Shown here: piece by piece, positions 1-13,300 of the stretch
How positions within the stretch are numbered: position 1 is the stretch's first letter
Layout of the letters: each line of letters opens with the position of its first letter
Assembly: GCA_947247005.1 (NCBI GenBank)
Contig: OX365952.1
Location: 2,316,501 to 2,380,500 of the forward strand
Source of the DNA: Spisula solida
Lineage: Eukaryota; Mollusca; Bivalvia; Venerida; Mactridae
DNA: 64,000 nt
Direction: 5' to 3'
Made by a program: the position numbers and the translations under genes
Notes under the pieces: generated by a model
Told to the model about the DNA's origin: nothing
What the model saw: the letters and a program-made list of their open reading frames with translations, nothing else
The model's database searches: none

Positions 1-799
1 CCAGTGAAAATTCTGAAGGACCAGTAATTAAATTGTCCTATTTACAAATTTGGCACTTTTGCCCTGTCGGACCAGTGGCCAAAATAGTTAATGTCTAGGC
101 CTGAATGGGTAATATTTACTGCTATTGTTTTGCCTTAAGATGGAAAACTATGACTCCCACAATGACATGTTTTAGCTAGATCTTTCGCTAGCACATGAAA
201 CACAATAATGAATATTATAAAATTGTTGGTCTGATTTATATGAAGAAAGTTTACCATAGTGTAAGCTCAAATTCCGGAATTCCTGATAAGCTGCATAAAT
301 AGTCACTGCTTGAGAAAAACAGCTGACTGTATTCTAACTGGGCACCCTCTGAAATGTACATAAGAAAACTGAGGACATGTAGGATATCATCACTTTAAAT
401 AAGGACCAAGTGTTTAGTTATATAATATATCTATGTGTATATTCTAGGATGATCAACAGAAACACATCTAGAAATTAAATAAGCTTCTAGTTTTAAACAA
501 ATACAGTATTTTGCTAGTTTTATCACCTAATAATGTGGCACATGGATCGAGATGTTATCAGCTGTGTTTTCATTACAGTGGTTGTATTATGAATGTTTGA
601 GCCAATATGATCACAAAAAAGTTGCCTTATGTGGGAGCGGGCATGAAGAGGATTGGTAGGGTGATCACAAAAAGGATTAAAATAAACTTAAAAAATAGTC
701 AGATGCGCATAGTATCACTGTATGTCTTTAAGGTGTTAATCATAAATTTAAAAGTTTTAATGCAAGCTTTTTTACCATGTGTTGTGATTAAATACTTAC
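1..799. other. Presumed first intron of the CFAP43-like gene
   Basis: AT-rich sequence to the left of the CFAP43-like exon, so downstream of it on the minus strand. No second exon with a matching phase-1 acceptor and conserved coding was found on the minus strand. A short plus-strand open frame at 607-834 has no recognisable domain and overlaps the exon end, so it is not called. Confidence 0.4.
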
Positions 800-1073
800 T
801 CTCTAAAATAGCCATCTGTCTGAATGTTGGGTAGACAAACAAATAAATCTTTGGATTCAAGCATTGTTCAGCAACGGCGAAACATCTACTGAGACTATGT
901 GCTGCAAATGGCCCAATCCCTTCTCCCGGGAAATTAAATACTGTTTCTGCTCCATCTTCAGCAATAAATTTGATGTTGTTTCCACACAAGTAACAGATAA
1001 CATCCTTGTCGATATAGGTAGCTTTTCCTCCACTGTAACCCTGTGCCCAGCTGAAAACATAATTTATAACCAT
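800..1073 (-). CDS. CFAP43: CFAP43-like protein, N-terminal exon (partial)
   Basis: The translation opens with a short leader, then SWAQGYSGG, a VICYLCGNNIKF strand and FPGEGIGPFAAHSLSRCFAV, followed by LNPKIYLFVYPTFRQMAILE. This is the pattern at the start of the WD40 propeller of cilia- and flagella-associated protein 43 (WDR96), a microtubule inner-arm/tether component of motile cilia and sperm flagella. The exon ends in a strong donor (GTAAGT at 794-799 on the minus strand) in phase 1, giving 91 codons from the ATG at 1073. An alternative acceptor (TTTTCAG) sits just before the Trp of SWAQGY, so the true exon may start there, with the initiator Met in an unseen upstream exon. The rest of this roughly 1600-residue family lies beyond the left edge. 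Family assignment is by recognised motif only. Confidence 0.7.
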
Positions 1074-1099
1074 AGATTGATCTACAAGTTGTGAAGAAG

Positions 1100-2325
1100 A
1101 TTTTAACTTTCAACTTTTTACTGCCGACAATCACTTTCCGATTATTATTAGCAGATGTCTGAGTCTCTGACAAGGGCAGGCTTAAGTCAACGAAGTGCAA
1201 GGAATTTGGGTGCACTATCCTAGTTCTTTTCGAACAGATTACTTGGTTCTTTAACGTGCCTGGTGAACAGTACCGATATATGCCTCTCTGACTACCTCTG
1301 GGTTTCAATTAGTTGGGTGGGAAACTTAGTGGGAACAATCTCGGGACTTCAAAGTTACTATTCCATATATAAACAATGACATTGGACATTTTGATAATAA
1401 TGTCAGGTAGACACAGGTAATTCAGAGAATATTCATCGATCAACATCCATGGCAGTTATTATAATGAATACAATGAATACTGAATCATGATAACCTCACA
1501 ATTTCAAACCGGAGGCTCTCGAATAAGAAGTCAAGCTGATCAGGCGGTCATGTCACTTAATGACAGATCATCAGAAATCTTCTGACAAGGTGTCACATAG
1601 CAAAGTTAAATTTGAATGGATAAATCTAAATTATGTCGACAAATTCTAAACAAAATGTAAAAATGCTCGATTTTAGAAAATCAGCAACAATGCAAACAAT
1701 GAGCAAGTGACTCTATAATAGTAACTTAACATTATTTTACTATAAAAACACTGAAACAGTGAAATTGAAAGGTCATCGTTTTTAGTAAACAATTTTGACA
1801 TCAACAAGTGGTTGAACAACAGCGATAAAAACACCGAACAAATGCGCATAAAACAAATAAAATGTATTTCGAGGTTGCGTCTTACGAGAGTTCGAGGTTC
1901 CCTATCTGATCCATATTTTATTATTTAAATACAGGACACTAAACAGGTGAATTCATCACGATTTTTTGTGTTGCTATGCGAGGTAATGCAAGCGTTTATG
2001 GAAACTGCCCAATCAGACTTCTTGGACAAATAACGTAGCGATAAAAGCAAAGAATCACCGAACTACACAGAAACACTAAAGATCAATATCCGGACACTAT
2101 TCCGTAAAAATTCCTACGTATTTATCTTCCTTTCCGCTTCAATATGGATTTTCAATCAGTTTTTTTTTAAATCTTGTGTTGCTGAATGGTAAACTCATTC
2201 GAAAACAATCACGAAAATGTTAGAAATAGGTGAGCAATTTCAATGCAAGAAGTAGACCATTTTTAGTCCTGTTGAGGCATTGTAGTTGTTCTAGTAACTA
2301 GGTTCTCTCGTTGACTTATCGAGAC
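1100..2325. other. Intergenic spacer, no gene seen
   Basis: Non-coding AT-rich sequence between the CFAP43-like exon and the 3' end of the LINE. It should contain the upstream region or 5' exons of the minus-strand CFAP43-like gene, but no convincing first exon or core promoter was recognised. Confidence 0.4.
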
Positions 2326-2380
2326 ACATCTACATCTACATTATACTCCCGAGCAATCGAACTCGATTATAATTGGGAGG
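2326..2380 (-). repeat. LINE 3'-terminal hairpin and tandem tail
   Basis: On the minus strand, outer arms CTCCC and GGGAG enclose inner arms ATCGA and TCGAT. They are followed by an AT stretch and then repeated TGTAGA units. A terminal stem-loop plus microsatellite tail is how CR1/L2-type reverse transcriptases recognise their own RNA, so this marks the element 3' boundary. Confidence 0.6.
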
Positions 2381-2505
2381 CGCGTTGTCTGGAAAACAGT
2401 GTTATACATAGTTTAAAAAGTGTGTTATGTGCTCAAATTAAAGGTTAAAAGATCAAAGATCATAGGTGAAAGGGTGCAGGATAAAAACTGAATAGTACAG
2501 CTAGG

Positions 2506-3823
2506 CTAGAATGTGACCGTCGCCAGCCTGTTAGAATAGATGTCTAGGCTGGGACTCGATTTGACCTGGGATGGGAGACTGTTCCAAAGTCTCATTGTTC
2601 TCGGGAAAAAGGAGTTTATGTGATATTGGGTATTTGACTGCGGTATTAGAAAGTTCTGATTGCGGGTTGGGATGAGATGATTATGATCAACGAAGACTAG
2701 GTTATGTTGGACTTTATATAGAAAGATTAAGGATGATTGCAGTCTTCGTTGTTGCAGTGTCACCCAGCCAAGATCGTTTAGCATAGTGGTGACACTGCTC
2801 TGATAGTCATAGTTTCCACAGACGTATCTGGCTGCAGCTCTCTGGACACCTTCAACCTTATTTATGAGATGTTTCTGCCAGGGGTGCCATATGACGGAGC
2901 AGTATTCTAGTTGGGGCCTTACGTATGTTGTGTATGCAGATTCTTTGACCTTTTTGTTTTGTGTTTTGGTATTTCTTTGAATGAATCTGAGTGAATTTTT
3001 GGCCTCTTTAGAGATAGTGACTCCAAGGTATTGTGCATTGTCTGTAGTGTTCAGTGTTTTGTTGTGGAGAGTGTAGGGAAATATGATTGGGTTCTTTTTA
3101 CGGGAGATTCGTAGTACCTCACACTTGTCGGGGTTGAACTCCATAGCCCACTGACGTTCCCAAAGCTCTAGTTTACGTAGGTCTTCTTGTAAGGTGTTTG
3201 CGTCCGTCTGTCCCTTAATTGTCAGGTAAACTATGGTGTCGTCGGCAAATAACCTTGTTCTACTTTTGACCGTTTCTGGCAAGTCATTTATATATGCCAG
3301 AAACAAGCAGGGTCCAAGAACAGAGCCCTGAGGGACACCGGATAGTACAGGTAGTTCGTCAGAGAGATGACCTTCAACCGCAACCCTCTGGCTGCGGTTG
3401 TTCAAGAATGACCTGATCCATGATGTGACATGTGTGTCTACTCCCATATGTCTTAGCTTGTGGATTAACTTGTGATGGTCAACTTTGTCGAATGCTTTGG
3501 AGAAATCCATCGCAATGACATCTGTCTGCTGAGTCGTGCTGACCACCATCCAAGCTGTCAAAAGCTTCCTGAGTAAAGCTAAGGAGCTGAGTGTCGCAGC
3601 TGCGTTTTGTCCGAAATCCATGTTGGTATGGGCTCAGTATGTCATGTTGGTCAAATAATGTCATCAGGTTGGAGACTATAATGTGCTCCATTAGTTTTGA
3701 CACTATGCATGTCAGGGATATTGGTCTATAATTACTTGGTTTGGATTTTGGGCCTTTCTTAAAGACAGGTGCAATTGTTGCCTTTTTCCAGTCATCGGGT
3801 ACGACGCCGGTCTCAAGGGACAA
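2506..3823 (-). pseudogene. LINE reverse transcriptase domain, one internal frameshift
   Basis: The fingers/palm part (VFKKG to QEAFDSLDGG) reads in one frame down to about 3545. The remainder (TDVIAMDFSKAFDKVDHHKL, SGVPQGS, FADDT, thumb and tail) reads in another frame down to the stop at 2506. A one-base indel near 3540 explains the switch. The catalytic aspartates of FADD and of the DFSKAFD block are present, so decay is limited to the indels. Confidence 0.9.
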
Positions 3824-3918
3824 CCTGAATATTTCTGTAAGGGTTGTGGCTATTTCACTGTGAAATTCCTTCAGGATGCGTGGTGATACTTGGTCAGGGC
3901 CAGTAGCTTTATTAGGAT

Positions 3919-5519
3919 TTAACCCTTTGAGAAGCTTGTCAACACCATCAACTGTAATTGTGATGGGGGCATAGAGTTAGGGGGGGGGGGACTTAAGAGG
4001 TTTTTACACATCTGTTTGAGACCTAAGGGTTGGGGTCTAGAAAAGACAGATTCAAACTGTTTATTCAGGACATTTGCCTTGTCCTGGGGGTTTGTATGTG
4101 TGATGCCCTCGGATTTAAGGGGTGCAATTCCACAGTTCTCAGTTTTGTTGTGCTTGACAAAACTGTAGAACTTTTTGTTGTTACCTGGTTGGGAATCAGA
4201 GCTGAAAATGACAGACTCCAAGTACGACCAGTACGAGTTGCGTATATTCTTTTGGATGGTCGCCTTAAGAGTCTTGAATGATGGCTCTGATTTGGGGTCA
4301 GCATGTTTCTTTTTAAGTTTTGCAAATAGTTGATCTCGTTTCCGTATCTGTCGCAAGATGTCAGGGGTCACCCAGGGTAGATTTTGTCTGTTTTTCGTAG
4401 TTTTGGTCGGGAAGTATTTGTCACAGAGTCTATGGAGTTCATGTTTGAGGTCATTCCAGGCAAGGTTAGGATCAGTGTATTCCCGGTCAATGAAGTTTTC
4501 ATGGAATTTGATGAGTTCTAATTTAATTTTGGACCAGTTAGCTTTTCTGTAGCATGGAATATTCCTTTTTGGCTGTGTAGGGCGTCCTCTATTTATGTTA
4601 AGTTCATGATGGATTATGTTGTGGTCTGAGTTCCCAAGGGAAGGTAGAGATGTTGTGCTATGTACTACTGATGGATGATTAGTTAGAAATAGATCCAGTA
4701 TGTTTTTATTTCTGGTTGGTGATTTAACCATTTGCTCAAGATTGAGACTGACTATATTTTCAAGGAATTGCTCATACATATTCCTGAATTTACAGTTTTT
4801 GTTGATGGACTCTGTTTGCCAATCCATATCAGGCATGTTAAAATCACCCAACAACCATATTATGCTGTTTTTGGGGACTTGTTGGAGTGATGACCATAAT
4901 TGTGATAAAGCATATGTGTCATTTTCATGGGGTTTATAAAATGACCCAACAAATATGTCGCGTGAGCCAGGTATACTAATTTTGGCCCAGCAAATATTAG
5001 TATCAGTCTTGAGTTCAGGCTGTTCCTGGCTCAGTAAGGATTTGGAAATGGCTATCAGAACTCCACCACATTGACTGTGGGTCCTGTCATCTCGATACAC
5101 TGCATAGCCAAGGCTATCCGATAAGATTACCGCAGTAATGATCTCTGGTTTGAGCCAGGTTTCGGTGCAACATAAAACATCTGGCTTGACCTGGTTAATC
5201 ATTTGGTGAAGTTCGGGGACTTCGTTTTTTATTGACCTGCAGTTAATGTTGAGAATGGAGATGCGTTGTATTTTGCTAAGTTTAGCTTGTTTTGGACGTG
5301 TTTTTGTTTTGTGGTTGGGTGTGGATGATGCGATGGGTCTAGTGTTTGGGCTGTTAGGTTTAGTGTTTGGACTGAGTATTGTAGTTGTGCCTGTTTGTTT
5401 GAAAGAGATATCATTCTCGGTGGAGTTGTTAAAGGACTCTAGGGTACAGTAGATGTTTGTATCACTAAGTGAATCCAAGGATTCTCTTAGAGAGGTGGAA
5501 TAATTACACCCAACAATGG
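3919..5519 (-). pseudogene. LINE endonuclease domain reading frame
   Basis: This open frame reads through to the start codon at 5619, but its first 30-40 residues are probably flanking sequence. It carries the endonuclease/exonuclease/phosphatase fold (Asn of LNIN, Glu of CTETWL, the GDFN and SDHN catalytic signatures), which nicks target DNA for target-primed reverse transcription. It loses the reverse transcriptase frame after the polyC run complementary to 3980-3990: the last residues read out of frame, while the alternative frame continues with ITVDGVDKLLKGLNPNKATG. Confidence 0.88.
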
Positions 5520-5619
5520 GTAGATTTATTTCTACATACAATGTACAATTTACATGACAAAATAAATAAAAACATACATTAAAACAATAACCAAGCATAC
5601 GATAATAGTGCCGTGGCAA

Positions 5620-6966
5620 TCAACATCATATCAGAGAAATATAATACAAAGTCTCTGATCATATGGAAAGGATGACACAAAAAGAACTTAATTATACACG
5701 TAGTTCTTTTTCCATTGTGGTCCTTGGACATATAATATAAAATAAAATGTGAGAGATATGTTCATAAGATTATATGTATATAGATTACAAATCGACAGCT
5801 GTTTATGATAAACATGACGAATTAATGTAGATTAAAAAGAAAACACGTTCACAAAAAATAGGTAGATCTATTATTTAGATAGCGTTGTTTCACTCTAGTT
5901 TTGAAACTTGACAGTACATTTTTTATAGGTTTAGTTAAAACTTTTCATTCTTTGTACAACACAGAGCGAAAATTCAAAATTTATCGCATAAACATACAGT
6001 ATAAGGCAAACTTAATTTTCATCATACTTCAGGAAAAGTATTTTTAGACAAATTATAATAACCTAAAAATCTATAATATTGACAAAACATATAATAGAAA
6101 AAAACATGACTAAATTAATTTTTGTCACAAATAACAAATTGTGACATTTAGAACGACGTGTAACTTGATTAAATTGTCTGACGTTGTGCACCGGCACGAA
6201 TCAATGAATGCGTTTCCTATTTCTCATGATGGTCGTATTTAACATTTTTCGTGAAGGACACTCATCGTAGAATACATTCTTACTAAATATGTTGACTTAT
6301 CATGCCGTGCACGATGACCACGTGCCTATATAGGATATTTTGGCATCAACAGTTACACATGGGTGATTTTCGTCTTTTTCTCCCGTTGTTAAGTCAGAAG
6401 TCGATTCCGCCTGTCAGTGTTGACCCCAGAAAGCAGGTGAAAATGAGGAAGTCGCCACTTTCTTATGTACGGGAAAATATCCTAGTTAAACCTTATACAT
6501 ATCCTGACCCAATCTAGTAGACGAAGTCGACTGCCGAAGACTGGTGACAACCACAAAGCCCTCTATAGTATCTCTGTCAGTGATCGAGGTAGGCAGTTTG
6601 TTTCACGCAGCACTCAAATATTGAAAATTTAATGATTTATAAAATGAGCTGTTATTTGTCTTACATCGCAGATCTAGATGAGGAAAATGTATAAAAATGA
6701 TATTTGAGTGTTGAAAATATCATTTAATACTTTTGCTATGCCATTATGAACTATTTATGAGGTATACGAGAAACTGTTTTTGAATCTGAGTGCCACACTC
6801 AACACTCAAATTGATTAATTACACTTATAGCTTACACATACACTAAATAACGCTGGGAAGTAAGCCAAAATAATATTTAGTACCAATTTAATATTATCAA
6901 AACTTTTTTCTCTCAAATGTCATTATGAACATGTAAAGAGTGAATTTCAAAATTTGAGTGCTGAGT
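5620..6966. other. Intergenic spacer, AT-rich
   Basis: No supported gene. A 71-codon plus-strand frame at 6302-6517 has no domain or splice context. Between about 6600 and 6960 the short motif ACTCAAA/TTTGAGT recurs in both orientations, probably remnants of an inverted-repeat element. Confidence 0.45.
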
Positions 6967-7238
6967 ATATTTATAGAGTAGGCTATTCCATGTACATTTT
7001 GTAAAAATAATGGTTGCAGCAATATAGGGATCGTGTGTTTAAGTACATGGAATTCACGAATAATAATTGTATGTTCATGTTGGCCTTATATATCAGTATT
7101 TAAATATACTGATATATAAGGCCAACATGAACGTAAAATTATTATGCGTCAATTCCATGTACTTAAACACACGATCCCTATATTGCTGCAACCATTATTT
7201 TTACAAAATGTACATGGAATAGCCTACGCTATAAATAT
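6967..7238. repeat. Near-perfect 272-bp palindrome upstream of the TIR gene
   Basis: Two arms of about 133 bp are inverted copies around the centre at 7102/7103, where a six-base TTAAAT loop is flanked by CAGTAT and ATACTG. Positions sum to 14205 along the whole length, so there are no net indels, and only about five mismatches were counted. It could be a foldback mobile element or a recent inverted duplication. It ends 158 bp before the TIR gene start codon. Confidence 0.93.
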
Positions 7239-7396
7239 GTCCGAGCTAAGATAAAGTCGATGTACGCACGTATCTTTAATGTACGTATATTCGACCTTAC
7301 GCCACATAACTATGCCTTACGCCACTTTTCGTTCTTTGGGTCCCTCTGACATCGAAACCGAAAGTACGCATGTACACAGCAGATTAACGAGAAACT

Positions 7397-10300
7397 ATGG
7401 CGTATAAATATAACATTATCTTCAATTCTGCTGAACAAAGCCGGAAGGGCTCTACGGTAGACACGATACTAGCGGCTGCGTTTGCTGATAAACTGGAAGT
7501 TGAAATGAAGCGCTATGGTTATAGAGGATATAACCCAGACAAACACGCTCGACTTGGATCAAGCGTGGTAAAAGAACATACTCGGATTGTGAAGGAAACT
7601 GACTTCACAATAATCATTGTTACACCTGAATTCTTTAATGATTATTGGTCGGATTATAAAAACGAGGCTGCGTTCAATTTTCTGACACGCAAGGGAGAAA
7701 GACACAGATTAATTCCGATAGCACTACATACCGAGGAGTTAGGAGAGTTGGATGTAAACACGCCACTCTTTTTCCCTGATGAAAACTCATGGCAAGACGA
7801 CGACAAATGGCGAAGGTTGAAACTGGTAAGCCTTTGAAATAGGTAGTGCTAGTTTAAGTGTTAGAAATGATTGGAAAAGGCCCTTGGTCGCGAACTTCAA
7901 TCGGTGATCCGATTGTAAACCCCCGGAAACTGTCAGTCCTGTCAAAATCTGAGCGAATGTTTGGTACATGTTTTATTAACTGTGTCATTTATTCGGGCAG
8001 ATTTTTCCTTGGTCCGACAGTTTTACAGAGTTGTTAGTCCGTCTATATTTGTGAATCAGTACGAGTTTAATGAACTGAAGCTATTACGTTATCAACTGGT
8101 CCAGACGATGATCATTAATTCAATACTGGACTTACCTACCTACACCTTAGTACCCAACACCTTGTCAAATCTTACCCCTCTCTACCATACCCTCATTTTT
8201 TGGCGCGAGTGCTGAGCTTCTTTGATTTCCAGACGTTTCATTAACTTTGCGGATGCTGTCCTGACTTTATAATAATCTGTTGTTTACATACTAGTACATG
8301 TACATATATTTATGAATCTCCATATGTTATTTAACTTCTTCTACCTTTCTTCCATTGCTGGTTAAGTAGTACGGCGTTTTCTGATTTAACAATGCCTTCC
8401 ATTACCCCTGTCTCCTCTATATTGATGTTTATATTTTCCTTTGTGTAATAAGTATTTTGTTTTGAAAATAATACTAATAATAAAGACTTGATTTATAGAG
8501 GTTTTATTCAATGATTTAGTGTAGTGTAGATGTGGTCAGCGCATGACCTTTCTTTCCTAATGCTAGCTTGTTCTTATTGATGTCATTTTAAGAATGTTCT
8601 TTATGTTTGTTAAAAGGTCATAATATACTTGTATTATTTACCAGTATATGCTTATTTTGCAGAAATTTGAAGGAAGAGAGCACCACGACGTACCCCAGCC
8701 AGTTCAAGGTATGATTATTAAGGGCATTGAGTCTAATCGATAGTGAGATTTTTGTTCTTCAAATTGAACTTTAGGTACAATAAGCATATCATTTTAATGT
8801 ACATGTACTACATTTAATATTGTGGTTCAAAAATATTATATATCGAAGTATGGCATCATATTCATTGCAAGTCTTGCTTGTTCACAAACAAAGATAATAT
8901 GCCATTAATTAAAATTAAGAGTCAAAGTATGTTATTGAGACATAGCCAATAGTACATAAAGAACAAAATCTTACAAAGAAAGAATTAAGAAATATGTATT
9001 TAAGACAAAATATATGATTAGTGCTTCCTTATGTGTAGCAGTTTGTGATACGGTACTCCGTATTTGTTACTTTCTAATCTACAAAGGTTCTGTACATGCT
9101 ATACAAATTTTCTAATGTGTTATTAAACATTTCATATTGTGTTATTATGTTTTCATGGCTTCAATAAATGTCCTTTAACAACATTTATTGGTTATTTATT
9201 TACAATGTATTTTGTCTTGTAAACAAGCTTCACAAATTGCCAGGATAAGACCACTTGATGGCCATAATTATGTTTATCAACTTGTACCATGTAATTGTTC
9301 AATGATTTTGCGTACTGAAAGTAGTTAAACAATAATCGTTTTTAAATTATAATCTAAGTAAGAGCTTGTTTCCAGAAGTTATATTATATTTTAGAAAGTA
9401 CAATTTGACAATTTGTGAGTTTGTGAACGAGTAAGATATGCAATGAAAGTGCTGTCATGCTACGCTAAATTCACTTAATTAATGTTTAAATTTGATTAAC
9501 TCGGGAAAAATGTATTACGTCGTAATGCTATGCTTACTGTGTCCAACAAATTTCAATTTGAAGGAAAAAAATTATGAATAACCATACACTATCACACTAC
9601 AGATCACACTCCAGCATGTCCTTAAAGTGTGGTGAAATGTCAAATGATAATATTGCCTAAACTTTTAAGATAGGCATAGTGTATGATTGTATGATTACAT
9701 TCGATTGCGATACGAAACGTATACATGTAATTCTGCTATGTGATCATGTATATATGTTCTTTTGTAAATAATATTGTATATACATTGTATTGTGATGAGG
9801 TGCTGTACGCACAAATAAAAAATAAACTTCTGTTTGTTCATGTAAAGTATCTTGTGAACGAGTTAAAGAATGTTTTCCTTGTGAATCAGCAACTCGATGA
9901 GTTCGTGGGCGAAATAGTCTAGTTTCTCGTGCCCCTGCGCATACCAGCGTGATGTAGAAATCTTCGTCTGTTACACGTTCCTAATTTGCTTCAGACACAA
10001 CTCATACCTTGATGACGTAATGCTCTTTACGTTCACATTTTGTTTCACAGTCTCCATATTATCAAAGTATATTATTAGTCTGATTCCTGCCCCCAATTTT
10101 TATATTACATTAGATTTACTGCGAAGATTGTAAAGATCGGGAACCGGACTAAGGATATTATTAGTCTGATTCCCGTCCCCAATTTTTATATCACATTAGA
10201 TTTACTGCGAATATTGTAAAGATCGGGAACCAGACTAAGGATATTATTACATGCTTTGTTCAAGTACAGGACTAGTACCAAATAATGAAAAGAAATACAA

Positions 10301-13300
10301 AAATTTCCTATTATGTAGTTCCTTAATAAGAAGCCGAGAAAGGAAATTTGTATACTGAAAAATGGTATATTGTATATTTTCATATTTACATTTTGAACAG
10401 ATAATGGGGACAACATACTCAGAACCAATCGACAAAATATAGTCACACGGCCTGTCTCGGCTGCCTCTTCTCTTGCATCATTTGACGAATCTATAGGTAC
10501 GTATACAATTAATTGTCAATAAACCTTATGAAATAGTAACGCATTTGATGGTTCAATGCTGTACACTAAACGTAGCGTACAGATCATATTATTATAGTTT
10601 ATCCCACAGATAACTGTATCATTGATAAAGATTTTTTTAAAGATAAAAATAAAATATTTTAGAAAGGTTTTAACACTCGAAATTGACCACACAGTCACGT
10701 ATTTTAAATTTTATTTATATAATCAAAAGTAGAGAGCTTCGTCTTTAAATTGATATCAATATTATAAAAATTATTATATTAAGTCAGACAGGGAAGGCAG
10801 CACTCAACTTAACCAGCCGAGCACAGACAACATTAAAAACACACAAAACACTGAAAACACGGCATCCCGTCCATAAATAAGAAAATTAACCCACAGGGCT
10901 TGAACTCACTTTATGTTTTCTTGTTTAGAATAGCATTGTCGTTTCTGTTGAATGCACATTAGTGATTGACTGGACCCCGTGGTATACATTTCATGATATA
11001 ACTTATTAACTAGTTGATCGATTTCGATGGGATTTTGCAAGGGGGCAGTTCTTACGATGTCGTCTATGAATGTAATTACTTTATGAAGATATTGAAAACC
11101 AATTCGTGTTGTTAATACCATGAATATCTGACCACTTTAGTAGAAATGCACCTTTCTAAGATATTACATATTTTTGATTGTTTACTCTTTACCAATGATA
11201 CAATTACCTGTGGTTTACCCTACTTATATTTGTCCAATCAAAATCAAAAATTGTTGGACCACTTATTCACTTATTCTTGCAATGGGCACAATATCTATGA
11301 AGTGGTTCATGAAGTTACTCAATTTATTTGGACAATTTGGCTGTTTCCAAATACGCAAAACTAGACCCGCCTGCACCCTCAATTGTACTGTTATTCTATC
11401 AGCAAATATTAGCTAATATACATGCAATCTTGTCTAATATCACTCTTATTATTCCATTAATGGGCATGCTATTATTTGCAAACAAAATCATTGGAAAGGC
11501 GACCAAAAAGTGGGCGGGTCAATTATAAACCGGTTATAGATCATATATTAGAATACATGTAATAAACAAATTAAGTGCTGCGTTCGCTTCACTACCTTGC
11601 CCTTATTTGTTTATACATTTGTAATTCCAATATATGGTCTATGACCTATACTTATGTAACCATTATTTACTTCGACAATGCCTTTAATGTTTGGTTGCAT
11701 GATGTTTGAAAAATTCCAGACGTATTACAACCGTTGATGCTTATGTCAACGTTTATACAAGGCTTATCTTTGAATAATATCATTCAGCATCAATGTGTCT
11801 CTAAGTAAAAGTCAGAATGGTATTGAAATAGTGTATTTTAATTTCTTAACTATCTAGTCGACATGGTTCGATTTTTAAAATTCAAATTCGGCGATTTAAA
11901 GATATCCCAAACAATAATAAATATGCATGTATTTTTGTATGGTCGACCCCTTTTCATTTTGCATATTGTGTTGGTTATATGGTGTCTTGATTGATACACA
12001 AATTACTAAACATGTATGCAAGTACATTTGTATTTATATTTGCATCTTTTCATATTTATGTACATTTCCTGTAACCTTTGCAGTCGATTGCTTCGTGTTG
12101 GTATGTTTGTTTTCCTTTTGCAGATAATAACGTTGAAAGCCAAGGTTTACCTGTTGCTAACAACGAATCCTTGACTGGTGATGTTGATTTGGCGGATGGG
12201 CACATTATTCCGGAACCCCCAACAGCATCCATGGAACGTCTCAGTCTTACTGGGGGGATTCTTTACACCAGAGACCCTTCGGCTGGTATAAGCATGGATG
12301 GGCCTCGCTCCGAGGACAACCAACATAATAGATCAATTGACACTGACGGGCGATCTGAAGGATTGATGGACACGCACCAGAATGATGAAACCACTACTGC
12401 TGCTACCATACCTACGTCTAACAGCAATGTACACCGGGAATTACCCGATGGTGAGGAGATATCCCGTATTCTAGATGATGCTCCAACACTTTCACAAAGT
12501 TCCCTGCCTGAATACGACTCGTCTGAAACACCACAACCAATAGCCTATGGACCAGGAGACGCGAGTACTACTTCTAACGTTGCTCCAGAATTGCTTGAAG
12601 TGAGAGGGACAGCTACAAATGATACTGACCATCTGAACGATGATGATTTGGATGTCGACGACGGTCTCCACTCAAACGTTTTGCAATCACCGACGTTGCC
12701 TTCCCATAGTAAGTTCTTTCATCTACATATGATTATGTGGTTTAGTGTCTTTGTTTAAGGATTCATAAGCACAAATTTACTTAGTATCACTAAAAGAATG
12801 CACATTTATAAACATCTGAACACGTGCATGTATGTTCATTTTGAGATTTCTATGATTCGAATGAATCAAGATTGCAATTTTAATATTTGCATGGTATTTT
12901 AATCATGAAATACATGTAATTATATTTTTATTGCTTGGCAAGTTTAAATTCCTAGAAGCAAAATTACACACCGTTCTAGCCGATCTGCAGTTGTTGAATC
13001 TCTACTCGTTATTTTTCTATTTGCTTTTGATTAGTTTTGACGGACTGAATTAATTATAGTTTCAGATACAATCATTTTCTCTTCTTATTTTGTACAGGTC
13101 CGAGACGTGAGGCTGAAATAAATACAATGCAAACCAACAAATCGACTCCAGCGACCGACACCACCCAAACCCCTGAACACATCAGCAATACTCAATGTGT
13201 GTCTGATACCTATGTTAAGTCACCTGCTGGTGAAAGGTCTGAGGACAATATTAAATCAGCTGGTGAAGAAAGGTCTGGTGACAATTTTAAATCAACTATG

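Larger units (their letters stand above)
2326..5520 (-). mobile_element. CR1/Jockey-like non-LTR retrotransposon (LINE), frameshifted
   Basis: On the minus strand an apurinic-type endonuclease domain is followed by a reverse transcriptase. Endonuclease motifs in order: LNINCRS, CTETWL, GGVLIAIS, GSFYKP, GDFNMPDMDW and GNSDHNIIHHEL. Reverse transcriptase motifs: VFKKG, NYRPISLT, HGFRTKRS, DFSKAFDKVDH, SGVPQGSVLGP and FADDT, ending in the typical RPQLEYCSVIWHPW and LWNSLP tail. The open frame is broken twice: at an 11-base G run (3980-3990) between the domains, and near 3540 inside the reverse transcriptase. The 3' end carries a short TGTAGA-type tandem tail at 2326-2341, and no poly(A), as in CR1/L2-type elements. 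No ORF1 is visible, so the copy is probably 5'-truncated around 5520. It is a non-functional but relatively young copy. Confidence 0.93.

Noticed and set aside
4030..5452. Plus-strand frames across the LINE
   Set aside because: Antisense shadows of the endonuclease frame on the minus strand.
6302..6517. 71-codon plus-strand frame
   Set aside because: No recognisable domain, no splice context, AT-rich intergenic setting.
12078..12123. An ATG upstream of TIR exon 4 as the start of an independent gene
   Set aside because: It lies in the intron before a good CAG acceptor, and the exon is in phase with TIR exons on both sides.
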